A program made the translations under genes and the position numbers. DNA of 64,000 nucleotides from Mycobacterium nebraskense. GTDB taxonomy: Bacteria > Actinomycetota > Actinomycetes > Mycobacteriales > Mycobacteriaceae. Position 1 is the first letter of the stretch. Each line of letters opens with the position of its first letter. Below, piece by piece: positions 1 through 8,269 of the stretch. The notes below the pieces were generated by a model. The model was not told the DNA's origin and made no database searches. It saw nothing but the letters and a program-made list of their open reading frames with translations. The stretch is from contig NZ_LQPH01000107.1 of the NCBI RefSeq assembly GCF_002102255.1, positions 1 through 64,000 on the forward strand, in the 5' to 3' direction.

Positions 1-132
1 TCCATCCCGCCAACCGGACTCACACCAGCAAAATCCACACCGACCAGCGTAAGTCCACTTAAGCAGATAAGCAGTACGCATGTTCGAATGCTAACGCCGG
101 CCACCGACAAGAAGTGGCGGCGGCCCCGCTGC
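1..132. other. left-edge noncoding stretch
   Basis: No convincing gene is seen here. The stretch lies beyond the stop codon of the minus-strand PEBP gene. In M. tuberculosis the region next to this gene carries pyrD, which would end outside the window. No hairpin or promoter could be assigned. Confidence 0.4.
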
Positions 133-663
133 CTACTTCTGTTCGTAGACGCCGTGGATGACGGCGCGAGCTATCGCGTGCTGGAACAGGTTGAACCCGA
201 GGTAGGCGGGGCTGACATCCTCGGCGAGATCCAGCTTGTCGACGTCCACGGCGTGCACGGCGACGTAGTACCGGTGCGGCCCGTGTCCCGGCGGCGGCGC
301 GGCACCGATGTAGCGACGCATCCCCGCGTCGTTCACCAGCGTCAGCGCATCACCGGGCAGGTTGCTCCCGTCGCCCGCACCCGCGGGCAGTTCGGTAACG
401 TCGGCGGGCAGGTTGGCCACCGCCCAGTGCCAGAACCCCGAGGCCGTCGGCGCATCGGGGTCGTAGACGGTGACGGCGAAGCTGCGGGTCTCCCCCGGGA
501 ATCCCGACCAGCTCAATTGCGGGCTGACATCTTCTCCGCCCGCGCCCATGATCCCGCTGACCTGCGGCATGGCCAGCGACTGGCCGTCGGTGATCGAGTC
601 CGACGTCAGGGTGAACGACGGCAGCTGCGGCAGCGCGGCGTACGGGTCGGGCGCGGTGCTCAT
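133..663 (-). CDS. YbhB/YbcL (PEBP) family protein, Rv2140c-like
   Basis: A 176-residue protein of the phosphatidylethanolamine-binding / Raf-kinase-inhibitor-like family in its bacterial YbhB/YbcL form. Visible family marks are the conserved YDPDAP stretch near residue 67, the FWHW segment near residue 77, and GHGPHRY followed by YVAVHAVD near residues 125-140, which form the anion-binding pocket. The length equals that of the M. tuberculosis orthologue. The ATG at 663 is preceded by a good GAGAGGA ribosome binding site. The protein is cytosolic and its ligand is unknown; M. tuberculosis Rv2140c has been crystallised as a PEBP. It lies just downstream of the M20 peptidase gene on the same strand, so the two may be co-transcribed. 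Confidence 0.9.
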   Translation of the reverse strand: MSTAPDPYAALPQLPSFTLTSDSITDGQSLAMPQVSGIMGAGGEDVSPQLSWSGFPGETRSFAVTVYDPDAPTASGFWHWAVANLPADVTELPAGAGDGSNLPGDALTLVNDAGMRRYIGAAPPPGHGPHRYYVAVHAVDVDKLDLAEDVSPAYLGFNLFQHAIARAVIHGVYEQK

Positions 664-692
664 GGGGAATCCTCTCGTTACGTGTCGTGTGT

Positions 693-2039
693 TCAGCAGT
701 GTGTCAGGAAGTGTGCCAGCACCTCGGTGCCGAACCTCAGCGCATCCACGGGTACCCGCTCGTCGACACCATGGAACAACGCGGTGAAATCGAGGTCCGG
801 CGGCAACCGCAGCGGGCTGAAACCGAAACAGCGAATGCCCAAGCGCGCGAAGGATTTTGCGTCGGTACCACCGGAGAGCATGTAGGGCACCGTGCGGCCA
901 TCCGGGTCGAGGGCGAGCACGGCGGCGTTCATGGCGTCCACCAGGTCGCCGTCGAAGCTCGTCTCATACGACTCGAAGTCCTTGATCCACTCCCGTGTCA
1001 CGTCCGGTCCGAGCAGTTCGTCGACCTCGGCCTCGAACGCCGCCTTGCGGCCCGGAAGGACCCGGCAGTCGACCACCGCTTCCGCCACGGCCGGGACGAC
1101 GTTGGCCTTGTAACCGGCCTTGAGCATCGTCGGGTTGGCGGTGTCTCGCAGCACGGCCTTGAGCATGCGGGCCATGGGGCCGAGCTTTTCGATCGCTCCC
1201 GCCAGGTCGCCCGACTCGACGTCGAACGTCAGCCCGGTCTCCTCCCCGACGGCCGCCAGGAACTGTGCGACGGTGTCGGTCACGACAAGCGGAAACTGGT
1301 GCCGGCCCAGCCGGGCGACCGCCTCGGCGACGGCGGTGACGGCGTTCTGGTCATGCACCATCGATCCGTGTCCGGCCGGGCCGCGGGCGGTCAGCCGCAT
1401 CCACGACAGGCCCTTCTCGGCCGTCTCGATCAAATAGAGCCGGCGCTCACCCCCGTCGCGGCGTGGCACGGTCAACGAGAACCCACCCACTTCGCCGATC
1501 GCCTCGGTGACGCCCTCGAACAGGTCGGGCCGATTGTCGACCAGCCATCGCGCCCCGTAGCTGCCGCCGTGTTCCTCGTCGGCAAGAAACGCGAACACCA
1601 GATCGCGTGGCGGCACGATCCCGGCCTGCTTCAACTGCCGGGCCACCACGATCATCATGCCGACCATGTCCTTCATGTCGACCGCGCCGCGGCCCCAGAC
1701 GAAGCCGTCCTTGACCGCACCGGAGAACGGGTGCACGCTCCACTCGGCCGGCTCGGCCGGCACCACGTCGAGATGCCCGTGGATCAGCAGCGCGCCGCGC
1801 GAGCTGTCCGCGCCCGCGAGGCGGGCGATCACATTGCCGCGGCCCGGGGCGCCCGATTCCACATACTGCGGCAAGTAGCCGACCTCGGCGAGCTGCTCGG
1901 CGACCCACTGCGCGCACTCGGCCTCGCCCCGCGTCGTCTCTGGTTCGCCGGTGTTGGTGGTGTCGAACCGGATCAACCTGCTGACGACCTCGACCACGTC
2001 GTCACTCGGGGCGGTCGGGAACTCGGTCTGGGCGGTCAC
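693..2039 (-). CDS. M20/ArgE-DapE family peptidase (Rv2141c-like)
   Basis: A 448-residue metallopeptidase or deacylase of the M20 family. The zinc-binding motif is GHLDVVPA near residue 86, followed by the GRGAVDMKD motif near residue 117, the catalytic DEEHGG near residue 150 and a C-terminal SGGTDAK motif. The reading frame is open further upstream, but the GTG at 2039 has an AGGAAAGGTGG ribosome binding site directly before it and gives exactly the usual 448 residues, so it is preferred. The family hydrolyses dipeptides or N-acyl amino acids with two metal ions; the real substrate is unknown. The PEBP gene follows 29 bases downstream. Confidence 0.9.
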   Translation of the reverse strand: MTAQTEFPTAPSDDVVEVVSRLIRFDTTNTGEPETTRGEAECAQWVAEQLAEVGYLPQYVESGAPGRGNVIARLAGADSSRGALLIHGHLDVVPAEPAEWSVHPFSGAVKDGFVWGRGAVDMKDMVGMMIVVARQLKQAGIVPPRDLVFAFLADEEHGGSYGARWLVDNRPDLFEGVTEAIGEVGGFSLTVPRRDGGERRLYLIETAEKGLSWMRLTARGPAGHGSMVHDQNAVTAVAEAVARLGRHQFPLVVTDTVAQFLAAVGEETGLTFDVESGDLAGAIEKLGPMARMLKAVLRDTANPTMLKAGYKANVVPAVAEAVVDCRVLPGRKAAFEAEVDELLGPDVTREWIKDFESYETSFDGDLVDAMNAAVLALDPDGRTVPYMLSGGTDAKSFARLGIRCFGFSPLRLPPDLDFTALFHGVDERVPVDALRFGTEVLAHFLTHC

Positions 2040-2155
2040 AACCACCTTTCCTACCATTGCGGAGGCCGCTCGGCTCGGTGCTGAGCGGCCCGGCTGGATT
2101 GGGTCCCCGTGAGACAATCCGATAGCCTTAGCTGCCAACCCATGCGGTTGGTTTT

Positions 2156-2241
2156 GTCCGAGTGGCGGAATGGCAGACGCGCTAGCTTGAGGTGCTAGTG
2201 CCCTACTAATGGGCGTGGGGGTTCAAGTCCCCCCTCGGACA
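2156..2241 (+). tRNA. tRNA-Leu (anticodon GAG)
   Basis: A class II tRNA with a long variable arm. The 7-bp acceptor stem pairs GTCCGAG at 2156-2162 with CTCGGAC at 2234-2240. The anticodon loop reads CTTGAGG, giving anticodon GAG for CUC/CUU leucine codons. The T-arm contains GGTTCAAGTCC. The CCA end is not encoded. tRNA-Leu genes are common integration targets, and an accessory operon absent from M. tuberculosis at this place starts about 190 bases downstream, although no integrase or attachment repeat was found. Confidence 0.97.
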
Positions 2242-2411
2242 CGCGTGGTGCAGGGTCGTGACGCGACGGGCGCTGCCGAAGTCCCGCCAACCGGGGGTCG
2301 AGAAATGGCTCCTCCGCTGCACGTTCGACGCACAGCCAGCACGAACAACCCTCTCCCCCAATCCAGTACGTCTAGAGTCGGCTGTAACGTTAGCCATATC
2401 TCATTCCCCGC

Positions 2412-2425
2412 GTTGACAGGTCAAC
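2412..2425 (+). promoter_or_regulatory. palindrome immediately before the RsbU-like gene
   Basis: The sequence GTTGAC-AG-GTCAAC is a perfect inverted repeat ending 3 bases before the ATG at 2429. It contains TTGACA, which could act as a -35 element for an internal start, but its position over the translation start region fits an operator equally well. There is no strong ribosome binding site between it and the ATG. Function is inferred only from symmetry and position. Confidence 0.4.
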
Positions 2426-2428
2426 TGT

Positions 2429-4105
2429 ATGCACGATGGTGCCCACCTAGGCGTCGAGATCGACCTTGACGCTTTGTGGGCGGCCGTGCCCTGCCCCACG
2501 CTGGTCATCGATCGCGAGGGAATCGTACGGGCGCTGAGCGGGTCGGCGGGATCGCTGCTGCCCGGCGCCGTACAGGGCGGCCGGATCGACGAATCGGTTG
2601 ACTGGCTTTCGCGCGCACATCATCGTCTCGTCCAAACTTCGCTCGGCGCGGTTGATCGGGACACGTCGGTGATCTCGGGAAGTGTGATCTCGGGAAGTGT
2701 GGGAAGCCGCAAGTTCGACGCGCACGCCGCGGTGCTGCCCAGCGGCGAGGTGGCGTGGTCGCTGGTAGAGGACACCGGCCAGTTATTGCGGGAGGCGCAG
2801 GAAGCGCTGGCGCGCGAGCAGGAACGCACGGCGATCCTGCTCGAGGCATCTTCGGTGTTGACGGCGTCGCTGAACGTCGACCGCTGCCGGGAAGCGACGG
2901 TGCAGATGGCCGCGCGGCACCTGGCGGACGCGGCGGTGCTGGTGGCCCCCGCGGGCCGGGGCCGGCGCCTGCCCGTCTTCTACAGCGGCGCGACCGGCGC
3001 GGTGGAGCAGTGCAGTGTCGACGCCGACCCCGCGGTGGTGGCGGGGTTGAGCGAGGCGCTGCACGGGTTCCCGCCCGTCTCCTCGGGCTGGATCGATCCC
3101 GTGACGGTACCGGATTGGCTTGTGCCGCAACATTTCTCGGGTCCAATCGGGTCCGTGATGATCCTGACGCTGCCGGGACACGGCGCTTCGGCGGGGGCAT
3201 TGGTGTTGCTGCGGCGCACCGATCGGCCGGCGTACAGCGCGGACGAAGAACTCTTCGCCGGCCTGTTCGCCGCCCGAGCCGGGGCGGCGTTGTCGGCCGC
3301 GCGGCTCTACGCGGAGCAGGCCGCCATCACCCGCACGCTGATGCGTGACCTGCTGCCCCCACCGCTGCACGGCTTGCACGGCATCGAATTCGCCGGCGGT
3401 TACCGGGCTTCGAAGGATTACGAGGTTGTAGGCGGCGACTTCTACGACTTTCACCCGGCGGCACGCCCCGAGGACGAGACGCTGGTGGTGCTGGGCGACG
3501 TGTGCGGGAAGGGGCTAGAGGCCGCGGTGATGACCGGCAAGATCCGCAACACACTGCAGGCCCTGACGCCGCTGGCGCAGGACCACGAGGGTGTGCTCAC
3601 GCTGCTCAACCGCGCCATGTTGTCGTCGGACCACACCCGGTTCGCCACGTTGGTCCTGGCCTCCGTCGCATGCCGGGACGGTCAGGTGGCGCTGCGGTTG
3701 ACCTGCGCCGGACATCCACCGCCGTTGATCGTGCGCGCCAACGGGCAGGTGGAAGAGGCCAATACCAAGGGCACACTGGTCGGCGCCTTGGAGCGCATCA
3801 CCGTGCAATCGTTTGAGACTTCCCTGGCGCCGGGCGAAACGTGCGTGCTGTACACCGACGGAATCACCGAGGCACGCGGCGGCCCGCTTGGCGATGACTT
3901 CTTCGGTGAGCAGCGGCTGGCGGCCGCACTGACCGGATGTGCCGGAATGCCGGCTGAAGCGGTCGTCGAACGCGTCCTGATGCTGGCCACGCAATGGGTG
4001 GGGCAACGCGTGCACGACGACATCGCGGTGGTCGCCATCACCGCCCCGCAGCGCACCCACCTCAGCGCCGTCGACGGCCACACCAGGGGCAGGTACGTGG
4101 CATGA
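2429..4105 (+). CDS. RsbU-like PP2C/SpoIIE serine phosphatase with PAS-like and GAF-like sensor region
   Basis: A 558-residue putative phosphatase of the SpoIIE/RsbU class. Residues about 10-115 resemble a PAS sensor, 120-145 form a helical linker, 145-300 resemble a GAF domain, and about 315-540 are the PP2C catalytic domain. The metal-binding motifs are intact: GGDFYD, LGDVCGKG, LYTDGITEA and HDDIAVVA. Such enzymes dephosphorylate a phosphorylated STAS antagonist so that it captures an anti-sigma kinase, and a STAS protein is encoded two genes downstream. The stop TGA overlaps the next ATG (ATGA), indicating translational coupling. A 15-bp in-frame tandem duplication (2669-2698) lies in the sensor part. 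The start is the first ATG and lacks a clear ribosome binding site. Confidence 0.88.
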   Translation: MHDGAHLGVEIDLDALWAAVPCPTLVIDREGIVRALSGSAGSLLPGAVQGGRIDESVDWLSRAHHRLVQTSLGAVDRDTSVISGSVISGSVGSRKFDAHAAVLPSGEVAWSLVEDTGQLLREAQEALAREQERTAILLEASSVLTASLNVDRCREATVQMAARHLADAAVLVAPAGRGRRLPVFYSGATGAVEQCSVDADPAVVAGLSEALHGFPPVSSGWIDPVTVPDWLVPQHFSGPIGSVMILTLPGHGASAGALVLLRRTDRPAYSADEELFAGLFAARAGAALSAARLYAEQAAITRTLMRDLLPPPLHGLHGIEFAGGYRASKDYEVVGGDFYDFHPAARPEDETLVVLGDVCGKGLEAAVMTGKIRNTLQALTPLAQDHEGVLTLLNRAMLSSDHTRFATLVLASVACRDGQVALRLTCAGHPPPLIVRANGQVEEANTKGTLVGALERITVQSFETSLAPGETCVLYTDGITEARGGPLGDDFFGEQRLAAALTGCAGMPAEAVVERVLMLATQWVGQRVHDDIAVVAITAPQRTHLSAVDGHTRGRYVA

Positions 4106-5205
4106 GGTCCTACGACACCGAAATGACCGCCTCCCGCGCTACCGGTGCCGCTGATGAAGTCCTTGTCCGCGAGCAACTGTGGGGGGCCCTCGCCGACCGT
4201 GACGAGTACGCGGCGGCCGCCACGGTGTTCGCCGCGATGGATGCGGGCATGACGCCCGAGGACGTGCTGCTGGAGGTGATCGCCCCCGTCCAGCACAAGG
4301 TGGGCACCGAGTGGGCCGCCAACCGCCTCAGCATCGCGCAGGAACATGCGGCCACGGCCATCAACGATCGCGTCATCGCCGCGCTGGCTCATCACCCCGC
4401 CGGCAAAGCCCCGACCCGCGGCGGTCGCGTCACTTTGGCGTGCGTGGACGGGGAGTGGCACGCTTTGCCCGCCCGGCTGCTGGCGGAGGTGCTGCGGCTG
4501 CGCGGCTGGCAGGTCGACTTCCTCGGGGCGCAGGTCCCGACCCGCCACCTGATCGCCCACCTGCACCAGCACGGCCCCGATGTCGTGGCACTCTCCTGCT
4601 CGATCCCGACCCGGCTGCCCGCCGCGCACGCCGCGATCGTCGCGTGCCAGTCCGCCGGTTTTCCCGTCCTGGCCGGCGGCGCGGCCTTCGGCCGCGACGG
4701 CCGCTTCGCCCGCCGGCTGGGCGCTGACGCGTGGGCGCCGGATGCGCGGACCGCCGACGAACGCCTGAGTCGCGGATTCCCCGCCGTGCGAAGCGTTTCC
4801 AACCGCCAGCCGGTCGACGATCTGCCGCATCTGGTCGACCAGGAATACACCATGGTGAGCCGGAGCGCGACGCAGCTCGTCAAGTCCACCGTCGCCGACC
4901 TGGAGGACCGCTTTCCCGCCATGCGCGCCTACTCCACGCAGCAGCACCAGCACACCGTCGAAGACATCGCCCACATCGTCGACTTCCTCACCGTGAGCCT
5001 CTACACCGACGACGACGCGTTGTTCACCGACTTCATCGCCTGGACCGCCGAGATCCTCACCGCGCGCGGCGTTCCGGCGGCATCGCTGCACCCGTCGTTG
5101 GATTTGCTGACGGCGCAATTGAAGGACTTCCCCCGCAGCCAGCGCCTACTGCAGGCAGCAAACGATGCCCTCACCGCCGTCGCCGGCCCAGGAGCGTCCG
5201 AATGA
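4102..5205 (+). CDS. cobalamin-binding sensor protein with CarH-type photoreceptor motifs
   Basis: A 367-residue protein. Residues about 20-100 are a helical cap and 108-222 a Rossmann-like B12-binding domain. In the cap, W71 is followed after exactly nine residues by E81-H82, the Wx9EH motif of adenosylcobalamin photoreceptors such as Thermus CarH. In the B12 domain the usual DxHxxG of corrinoid enzymes is replaced by E118-W119-H120, the ExH form of CarH, with H120 the predicted cobalt ligand. Unlike CarH there is no MerR DNA-binding domain; instead residues 245-360 form an all-helical domain of unknown kind. The residue after W71 is Ala, so a CarH-like second His ligand next to the Trp is absent. 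It is coupled by ATGA overlaps to the phosphatase before and the STAS gene after it. A light- or B12-sensing role is inference; a corrinoid-binding role is well supported. Confidence 0.85.
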   Translation: MRSYDTEMTASRATGAADEVLVREQLWGALADRDEYAAAATVFAAMDAGMTPEDVLLEVIAPVQHKVGTEWAANRLSIAQEHAATAINDRVIAALAHHPAGKAPTRGGRVTLACVDGEWHALPARLLAEVLRLRGWQVDFLGAQVPTRHLIAHLHQHGPDVVALSCSIPTRLPAAHAAIVACQSAGFPVLAGGAAFGRDGRFARRLGADAWAPDARTADERLSRGFPAVRSVSNRQPVDDLPHLVDQEYTMVSRSATQLVKSTVADLEDRFPAMRAYSTQQHQHTVEDIAHIVDFLTVSLYTDDDALFTDFIAWTAEILTARGVPAASLHPSLDLLTAQLKDFPRSQRLLQAANDALTAVAGPGASE

Positions 5206-5588
5206 ACCTCTGCCTGAGCGTCGCCACCACTGGGCCGTCGGCCTGCGTGCAGGTGTCCGGTGACCTGGTCTACGAAACCGTGGATGCCATGGTGGACGCG
5301 GTCGGTCAGCTGCTGAGCCAGCAGCCCGCCCTGGCGCACCTGCATCTTGACCTCTCCGAGTTGGTTTTCTGCGATTCGTCCGGCCTGTCCGGCCTGCTCC
5401 TCGTCCATCGCCGGAGCTGTCAGGCGGACGTGCATCTGCACCTCGACCATCGACCGCGATTCCTCGACCGCATCCTGGACCTCACCGGTACGTTCGAGCA
5501 CCTGGTCACCGCGTCCAGCTCCGAGGCGGGAACGGCAAGCCCGGACCGGCGGGGCCAGAACACTCCGGGAGAGACCCGGGCTCGCTGA
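5202..5588 (+). CDS. STAS-domain anti-sigma factor antagonist
   Basis: A 128-residue protein whose first about 105 residues form a STAS domain of the SpoIIAA/RsbV type. The phosphorylation motif is D58-S59-S60-G61-L62, with S59 corresponding to the serine phosphorylated by anti-sigma kinases. The C-terminal about 20 residues are polar and probably disordered. In partner-switching systems the dephosphorylated form binds the kinase and frees the sigma factor. The ATG overlaps the stop of the B12-binding protein gene (ATGA). No RsbW-type kinase or sigma factor gene is present in the window, so its partners are elsewhere. Confidence 0.88.
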   Translation: MNLCLSVATTGPSACVQVSGDLVYETVDAMVDAVGQLLSQQPALAHLHLDLSELVFCDSSGLSGLLLVHRRSCQADVHLHLDHRPRFLDRILDLTGTFEHLVTASSSEAGTASPDRRGQNTPGETRAR

Positions 5589-5631
5589 CCGGCCCGGCCG
5601 CTACGAAAGCCCGTAGGCTGGATCGCGACCG

Positions 5632-6306
5632 ATGACACCCAACGGATTCCTCCGGCGCACTGCGACGCGCACGTTCCGCGACCGTCGCGAGGCCGGTCGC
5701 GCGCTGGCCGAGCAGCTGATGTCCTACCGCGACAGGGACGACGTGCTGGTCTTCGGGCTGGCCCGCGGCGGCGTGCCGGTGGCCTGGGAGATCGCCGCGG
5801 CGCTGCACGCGCCCCTCGATGTGTTCCTGGTCCGCAAGCTCGGGGTGCCGCACTGGTCGGAACTCGCGATGGGCGCGTTAGCCAGCGGCGGTGGCGTCGT
5901 GATCAACGACGACGTGGTATCCAGCTTGCGCATCACCGACGAGCAGGTGCGCGAGGTGATCGAGAGCGAGACGGCCGAACTGGCCCGCCCCGAGTACGCG
6001 TACCGAGGCGGGCGCCCGATGGCCGACCCGCGCGCCAAGGTGGTGATCTTGGTCGACGACGGGATCGCCACCGGCGCAAGCATGTTGGCCGCGGTCCGAG
6101 CGGTGCGGGCGGCGGGCCCGAAATCAATAATTGTCGCCGTCCCGGTGGGACCGCCGTCGACCTGCCGTGAGCTCGGGCTCGAGGCCGACGGGGTGGTCTG
6201 CGTGACGATGCCGCCCGGATTCGAAGCCGTCGGCCAGGTGTACGCCGATTTTCACCAGGTCAGTGACGACGAGGTGCGGGAGACGCTCGCCACGCCCACC
6301 GGCTGA
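5632..6306 (+). CDS. phosphoribosyltransferase-family protein
   Basis: A 224-residue type I phosphoribosyltransferase-fold protein. The PRPP-binding loop is visible as [14 protein letters not shown] near residues 137-151, and the pyrophosphate-binding FGLARGG lies near residue 40. The relatives in M. tuberculosis are Rv0571c and Rv2143, which are longer because of an added hydrolase-like region; this protein has only the transferase domain. It follows the sensor operon after 43 bases and may be part of it. The substrate base is unknown. It converges on the Rv2144c-like gene, with 3 bases between the stops. Confidence 0.82.
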   Translation: MTPNGFLRRTATRTFRDRREAGRALAEQLMSYRDRDDVLVFGLARGGVPVAWEIAAALHAPLDVFLVRKLGVPHWSELAMGALASGGGVVINDDVVSSLRITDEQVREVIESETAELARPEYAYRGGRPMADPRAKVVILVDDGIATGASMLAAVRAVRAAGPKSIIVAVPVGPPSTCRELGLEADGVVCVTMPPGFEAVGQVYADFHQVSDDEVRETLATPTG

Positions 6307-6309
6307 GTA

Positions 6310-6669
6310 CTACTTGGCGGCCTCGTCGCCGCGGCCCTCTGCCGACACCGCCGACTCCTCCGTGGCCTCGGCGCCGGGCGCTCCCGACGATTCGTAGCCG
6401 CCCTCGTGCGGGGCTTCCTCGGGGTAGTCGACGGCCTCGTCGCCGGCGTCGGCCTCGGAGTGGGCCTCGGAGTGGGCCTGGTCCTCGTGCTCCTCGGCGC
6501 CGACCGCGTCGCGCCGCTGCCGCTCCTGCAACGCGTCGACGATCAACAGCACCACGCCGAGCACGCTGGCGCCGATGCACACCCAGGCCACCAACTCATT
6601 GCTCGTGACCACGGCGAACACCAACGCGACGAGGCCAACCAGGGCCAGTACCAGCGCAATGATCAGCAT
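6310..6669 (-). CDS. small membrane protein, Rv2144c-like
   Basis: A 119-residue protein with two adjacent N-terminal transmembrane helices (about residues 2-21 and 28-47) and a long, strongly acidic C-terminal tail rich in Glu, Asp, Ala and Gly. This is the layout of M. tuberculosis Rv2144c, the conserved gene following wag31. The ATG at 6669 has a GGAGGATGACC ribosome binding site. Function is unknown; the position suggests a link to division or polar growth. It is the last gene of the minus-strand dcw region. Confidence 0.85.
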   Translation of the reverse strand: MLIIALVLALVGLVALVFAVVTSNELVAWVCIGASVLGVVLLIVDALQERQRRDAVGAEEHEDQAHSEAHSEADAGDEAVDYPEEAPHEGGYESSGAPGAEATEESAVSAEGRGDEAAK

Positions 6670-6766
6670 CGGTCATCCTCCAAGCGACGAGCGGGACAGC
6701 CAGTTCGTGTGCAGGTCTAGTGTGCCAACCGCGCAGCCTGGGCGAGTCTCCGGCACGCCTGTGAGG

Positions 6767-7573
6767 CTAGTTGTTCCCCCGGTTGAATTGGTCGAATCCA
6801 CCGGCGTCGGCGCTGGAGTCGACGGGCGCCGCCGATCCGCGCTGGCCGAGCTCCTCCAGCTGCGATTCCAGGTACGTCTTGAGCCGGGTCCGGTATTCGC
6901 GTTCGAAGGTACGCAGCTGCTCGAGGCGGCCTTCCAGGACGGTGCGCTGCTGGTTGATCGTTCCCATGATCTCGGAGTGCTTGCGTTCGGCGTCGGCCTG
7001 CAGGGCGTCGGCCTTCTCCTGGGCCTGGCGCAACTGGGTCTCCGAGCGGGTCTGGGCATCCGCGAGCATCGCGTCGGCGCGCTGCCGGGCCTCGGTGACG
7101 GTGGTCTCGGCGGTCTGGCGGGCCTCGCTGAGGATCTGGTCGGCGTTGGCGCGGGCGTCGGCCAGCATCTTGTCCGACTCCGCCTTGGCGGTGCTGGTCA
7201 GCCGGTCGGCGGTGTCCTGGGCCAGGCTGAGCACCCGAGCGGCCTTCATGGCCTGCTCCTCGTTGCTCCCCGCGGCGGCGGCGGGTGCGGCCACCGGTGC
7301 CGCCTTGGGCGCCGGCTCCGGCTCGGGGACGGGAATCGCCTGCGTGGGCGCAGCCGCGGCGACGGGAGCGGCACCGGCGCCACCGCCGGCGGCCAGCTCC
7401 TGGTCCAACTCCTCGATCCGCTGACGCAGATCGCTGTTCTCTTCGATGAGCCGCGTCAGCTCCGCCTCCACCAGATCGAGGAAGGCGTCGACCTCATCTT
7501 CGTTGTAGCCCCGCTTGCCGATCGGTGGCTTACTGAACGCCACATTGTGGACGTCGGCTGGTGTAAGCGGCAT
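6767..7573 (-). CDS. wag31: cell-pole scaffold protein Wag31 (DivIVA)
   Basis: A 268-residue DivIVA homologue that assembles at negatively curved membrane at the poles and directs peptidoglycan and mycolate synthesis there. The N-terminal membrane-binding DivIVA domain starts with [16 protein letters not shown] and runs to about residue 60. A low-complexity Ala/Pro/Gly linker follows, containing T77 in a PTQAIP context that matches the PknA/PknB phosphorylation site of M. tuberculosis. A long coiled coil covers about residues 105-245. It lies downstream of yggT, separated by a 260-bp AT-rich gap that suggests its own promoter. Confidence 0.97.
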   Translation of the reverse strand: MPLTPADVHNVAFSKPPIGKRGYNEDEVDAFLDLVEAELTRLIEENSDLRQRIEELDQELAAGGGAGAAPVAAAAPTQAIPVPEPEPAPKAAPVAAPAAAAGSNEEQAMKAARVLSLAQDTADRLTSTAKAESDKMLADARANADQILSEARQTAETTVTEARQRADAMLADAQTRSETQLRQAQEKADALQADAERKHSEIMGTINQQRTVLEGRLEQLRTFEREYRTRLKTYLESQLEELGQRGSAAPVDSSADAGGFDQFNRGNN

Positions 7574-7833
7574 TGTTTCGTCCCCTCAAGTTCCTGTCTA
7601 ACGTTCTGGAAAGTGTAGAACGCAGTGGTAGCCGTCGTGCAACTGCCGTCCATCCTGTCACATGAGGCGCGACCGTTGCTGTTTAGGCCAATAAATAAGA
7701 ACCAATTTCAAACACTGAGGGCAATAAAATCCGAAACCTTAGATTTTTTAAATCGCGGCCACCAAACCGAGGCTAAAACGTGGCCGAACCGTCTCCGCGC
7801 CCGGAGATGGCTCGCGCCGGGGCCCGAACCGGC
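7574..7833. promoter_or_regulatory. AT-rich intergenic region upstream of wag31
   Basis: A 260-bp gap between yggT and wag31 with no gene. Bases about 7680-7755 are very AT-rich compared with the rest of the window and include GATTTTTTAAATC with near dyad symmetry. The stretch probably holds the wag31 promoter and leader and may end the yggT transcript. No single -10/-35 pair could be fixed. Confidence 0.45.
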
Positions 7834-8124
7834 TTACGCCGCGGCGCCGAAGGCCAGTTGCATGCCGATGAACGCGACCAACAGCAGCACCATGATGGAC
7901 AGGTCGAAGCGGACCGCCCCGATGGTGAGTTGCGGGATCAGCCGGCGCAACAGCTTCACCGGCGGGTCGGTGATCGACATGATGATCTCGAGGATCACCA
8001 CGGTGAAACCCGTGGGATGCCAGTCACGGCTGAACGAGCGAATGAACTCGACGACGACCCGGGCGATGAGCAGCAGCCAGAAGATGAACAGCGCGAAGCC
8101 AAGGATCTGAAAGAACAGCACCAA
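7834..8124 (-). CDS. YggT-family membrane protein (Rv2146c-like)
   Basis: A 96-residue integral membrane protein of the YggT family. Two hydrophobic segments (about residues 3-25 and 70-92) flank a conserved stretch SITDPPVKLLRRLIP. The TTG at 8124 gives the 96 residues usual for the mycobacterial family; a GTG one codon later is possible. It sits between sepF and wag31, as in other actinobacteria and many Firmicutes, which suggests a role in division or envelope homeostasis. The biochemical function is unknown. Confidence 0.9.
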   Translation of the reverse strand: MVLFFQILGFALFIFWLLLIARVVVEFIRSFSRDWHPTGFTVVILEIIMSITDPPVKLLRRLIPQLTIGAVRFDLSIMVLLLVAFIGMQLAFGAAA

Positions 8125-8269
8125 CTGAGGAGTCCCGACCTTACCGATGAGATTTCAGGTGCCGCGGGCTTGCGCGGCGCCTGCCAGCGTACCGACTCCG
8201 AGCCTGGGGCCACATCTCAGCCGGTCGAGCGACGGAACACAGGGACGAAACGACGCTGCCGAACCGGGG

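Noticed and set aside
687..2084. A 465-codon plus-strand open frame
   Set aside because: Antisense to the M20 peptidase gene; no domain or ribosome binding site.
2156..2241. tRNA-Leu as an attachment site for a genomic island
   Set aside because: No integrase and no direct repeat of the tRNA 3' end was found downstream, so an island boundary cannot be supported.
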